Shown: positions 34,871-35,813 of the stretch, piece after piece
How positions within the stretch are numbered: the stretch's first letter is position 1
How the letters are laid out: each line of letters opens with the position of its first letter
Translations under genes and position numbers: made by a program
Assembly (NCBI RefSeq): GCF_000466985.1
Contig: NZ_BATC01000024.1
Span: 1-35,813 of the forward strand
Reading direction: 5' to 3'
Origin: Brevundimonas abyssalis TAR-001
GTDB lineage: Bacteria; Pseudomonadota; Alphaproteobacteria; Caulobacterales; Caulobacteraceae
DNA: 35,813 nucleotides
Notes under the pieces: model-generated
Database searches by the model: none
What the model was told of the DNA's origin: nothing
What the model saw: the letters and a program-made list of their open reading frames with translations, nothing else

Positions 34871-35733
34871 TTGTCACGCACGGTCCTTGTCTTCGGCGGC
34901 GGCTATCTGGGGGAGGCCATCGCGCGGCGCGCGGAAACCGAGGGCGCGCGGGCGGTTCTGACCTCTCGTTCAGCTGAGCGGCGACAGGCGCTTGAGGCGA
35001 AGGGCGTGGCCGCGCTCGATCCGGAAGACGCCGAAGCCCTGGCGCGTTCGGCGGCGGAGGCCCACGCCATCGTCATCGCCGCTCCGCCTGATGCGCGCGG
35101 ATGCCCCGGGGCGCGGGTGCTGCTGCCGGCCCTGGCGGCGGCGGGCGCCTATCCCGACTGGATCGGCTATGTGTCGTCCACCGCCGTGTATGGCGACCGT
35201 GCCGGCGGCTGGGTGTTCGAGGACGATCCGCTGAACGCCGCCAGCATCCAGGGCGCCCGGCGGGTGCGGGCCGAGCGGGAGTGGCTGGAGGCCGGACCGG
35301 GCCTGGGCCTGACGATCCAGATCTTCCGCCTGCCCGGCATCTATGGTCCGGGCCGCTCGCCGGTGGACCGGCTGAGGGCGGGCACGGCGCGGCTGGTGCG
35401 CAAGCCGGGCCAGATCTTCAACCGCATCCATGTGGACGACGCCGCCTCGGGCCTGTTCGCCTCCATGGCGCGGCCCCGCCCGGGCGGGCTCTACAATCTG
35501 GCTGATGATGAGCCGGCGCCCGCCGACGTGGTGACGGAATGGACTGCGCGCCGCATGGGGCTGGAGCCGCCGCCCGAGACCGACTGGACCGATCCGTCGG
35601 TCAGCGAGACCATGCGGCGGTTCTATCTGGACTCCAAGCGCGTCTCCACGCCCGCGCCAAGGCCGAGCTGGGCTGGCGGCCGGCCTTCGCCAGCTACCGC
35701 GAGGGGATCGAGGCGATACTGGCGCAAGGGTGA
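34871..35733 (+). CDS. NAD(P)-dependent epimerase/reductase-like protein, one-base frameshift
   Basis: An atypical SDR: VLVFGGGYLGEAIARRA is the nucleotide loop, YVSSTAVYGDRAGGW contains the catalytic Ser and Tyr region, and FRLPGIYGPGRSPVDRL and FNRIHVDDAASGLF follow. It resembles the YeeZ-like branch. The frame as given degenerates after DSKRVST and runs on; adding one A near 35648 gives RVSNARAKAELGWRPAF and a stop at 35731-35733, for about 287 residues with the normal family ending. The start is TTG 34871, seven bases after the sqdB stop, so the two are likely co-transcribed. Substrate unknown; a nucleotide-sugar step with SqdB is possible. Confidence 0.78.
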
Positions 35734-35734
35734 T

Positions 35735-35800
35735 CCTTCTCCCGCTGGGAGAAGGGGGACCCGCGCACGAAGCCGCGTAGCGGCGTCGTTCTTGCGCGGG
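35735..35800. repeat. Double-hairpin intergenic repeat
   Basis: Immediately after the restored stop: CCTTCTCCC (35735-35743) pairs with GGGAGAAGG (35747-35755), then a larger cruciform, CCCGCGCA (35760-35767) with TGCGCGGG (35793-35800), encloses GCCGC (35772-35776) and GCGGC (35780-35784). The CCTTCTCCC/GGGAGAAGG type with trailing GGGGGA is a common dispersed intergenic element in GC-rich proteobacteria; here it may also end transcription. Confidence 0.65.
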
Positions 35801-35813
35801 GGATGAGGGGCGG

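Overview
The window is a GC-rich alphaproteobacterial chromosome segment. It most likely comes from the Caulobacteraceae, with Brevundimonas or a close relative as the best guess. That placement rests on the type of genes (a TipF-like protein, DUF4170, DUF2093, an alphaproteobacterial Kdo/lipid A cluster, a TIGR01459 HAD protein) and on typical ATGA/TGATG gene overlaps; no rRNA or other marker is present to prove it.

Layout. 1-3400: the 5' two thirds of a threonine dehydratase gene (minus), four small envelope or secreted proteins (plus), then a lone exbD (minus). 3600-9200: aldo/keto reductase, small HTH protein, UbiD decarboxylase with an overlapping small membrane protein, a small helical protein, a secreted M14 metallopeptidase and a MAPEG protein. 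9200-16700: a tightly packed plus-strand run of pmbA, an inositol-phosphatase-family gene, DUF4170, a small membrane protein, an MsbA-like ABC exporter, a DUF374 acyltransferase, waaA and lpxK, i.e. lipid A/Kdo assembly and export. 16800-19200: ribF, MaoC and HAD genes (minus). 19200-25400: an SLC13/TrkA-C permease, a secreted amidohydrolase, an L,D-transpeptidase-like lipoprotein, purD and a two-gene membrane protein/XRE regulator unit. 25480-28660: xseA followed by a small accessory island. 28670-35800: a TipF-like c-di-GMP protein, an SDR, an LpxL-like acyltransferase, a receiver protein, an M23 peptidase, DUF2093, a UDP-sulfoquinovose synthase-like gene and a second SDR, ending in an intergenic hairpin repeat.

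The accessory island (about 26.95-28.66 kb) holds a pair matching the 'mobile mystery protein A/B' families: an HTH protein followed, with a 4-bp overlap, by a Fic-domain protein with an intact HPFPNGNGR motif. Upstream lies a very AT-rich stretch with four 20-bp inverted repeats (TGAT-N12-ATCA) starting at 27360, 27393, 27426 and 27459. They are exactly 33 bp apart; the third sits across the -35/-10 elements and the fourth covers the start codon. This looks like a cooperative autoregulatory operator array for a toxin-antitoxin-like module and is the most interesting item in the window.

A second self-regulated unit is the XRE/membrane-protein pair at 24.6-25.3 kb, which has a perfect 18-bp palindrome plus an extra half-site in front of it.

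Nine genes (the small gene at 6641, pmbA, waaA, the HAD gene, the SLC13 permease, tipF, the M23 gene, sqdB and the last SDR) are each split by what looks like one missing base. In every case restoring one base rejoins a protein with the expected family ending. All nine have the same sign, so the simplest reading is uncorrected deletion errors in the assembly rather than nine pseudogenes. Coordinates for these genes are given for the restored gene.
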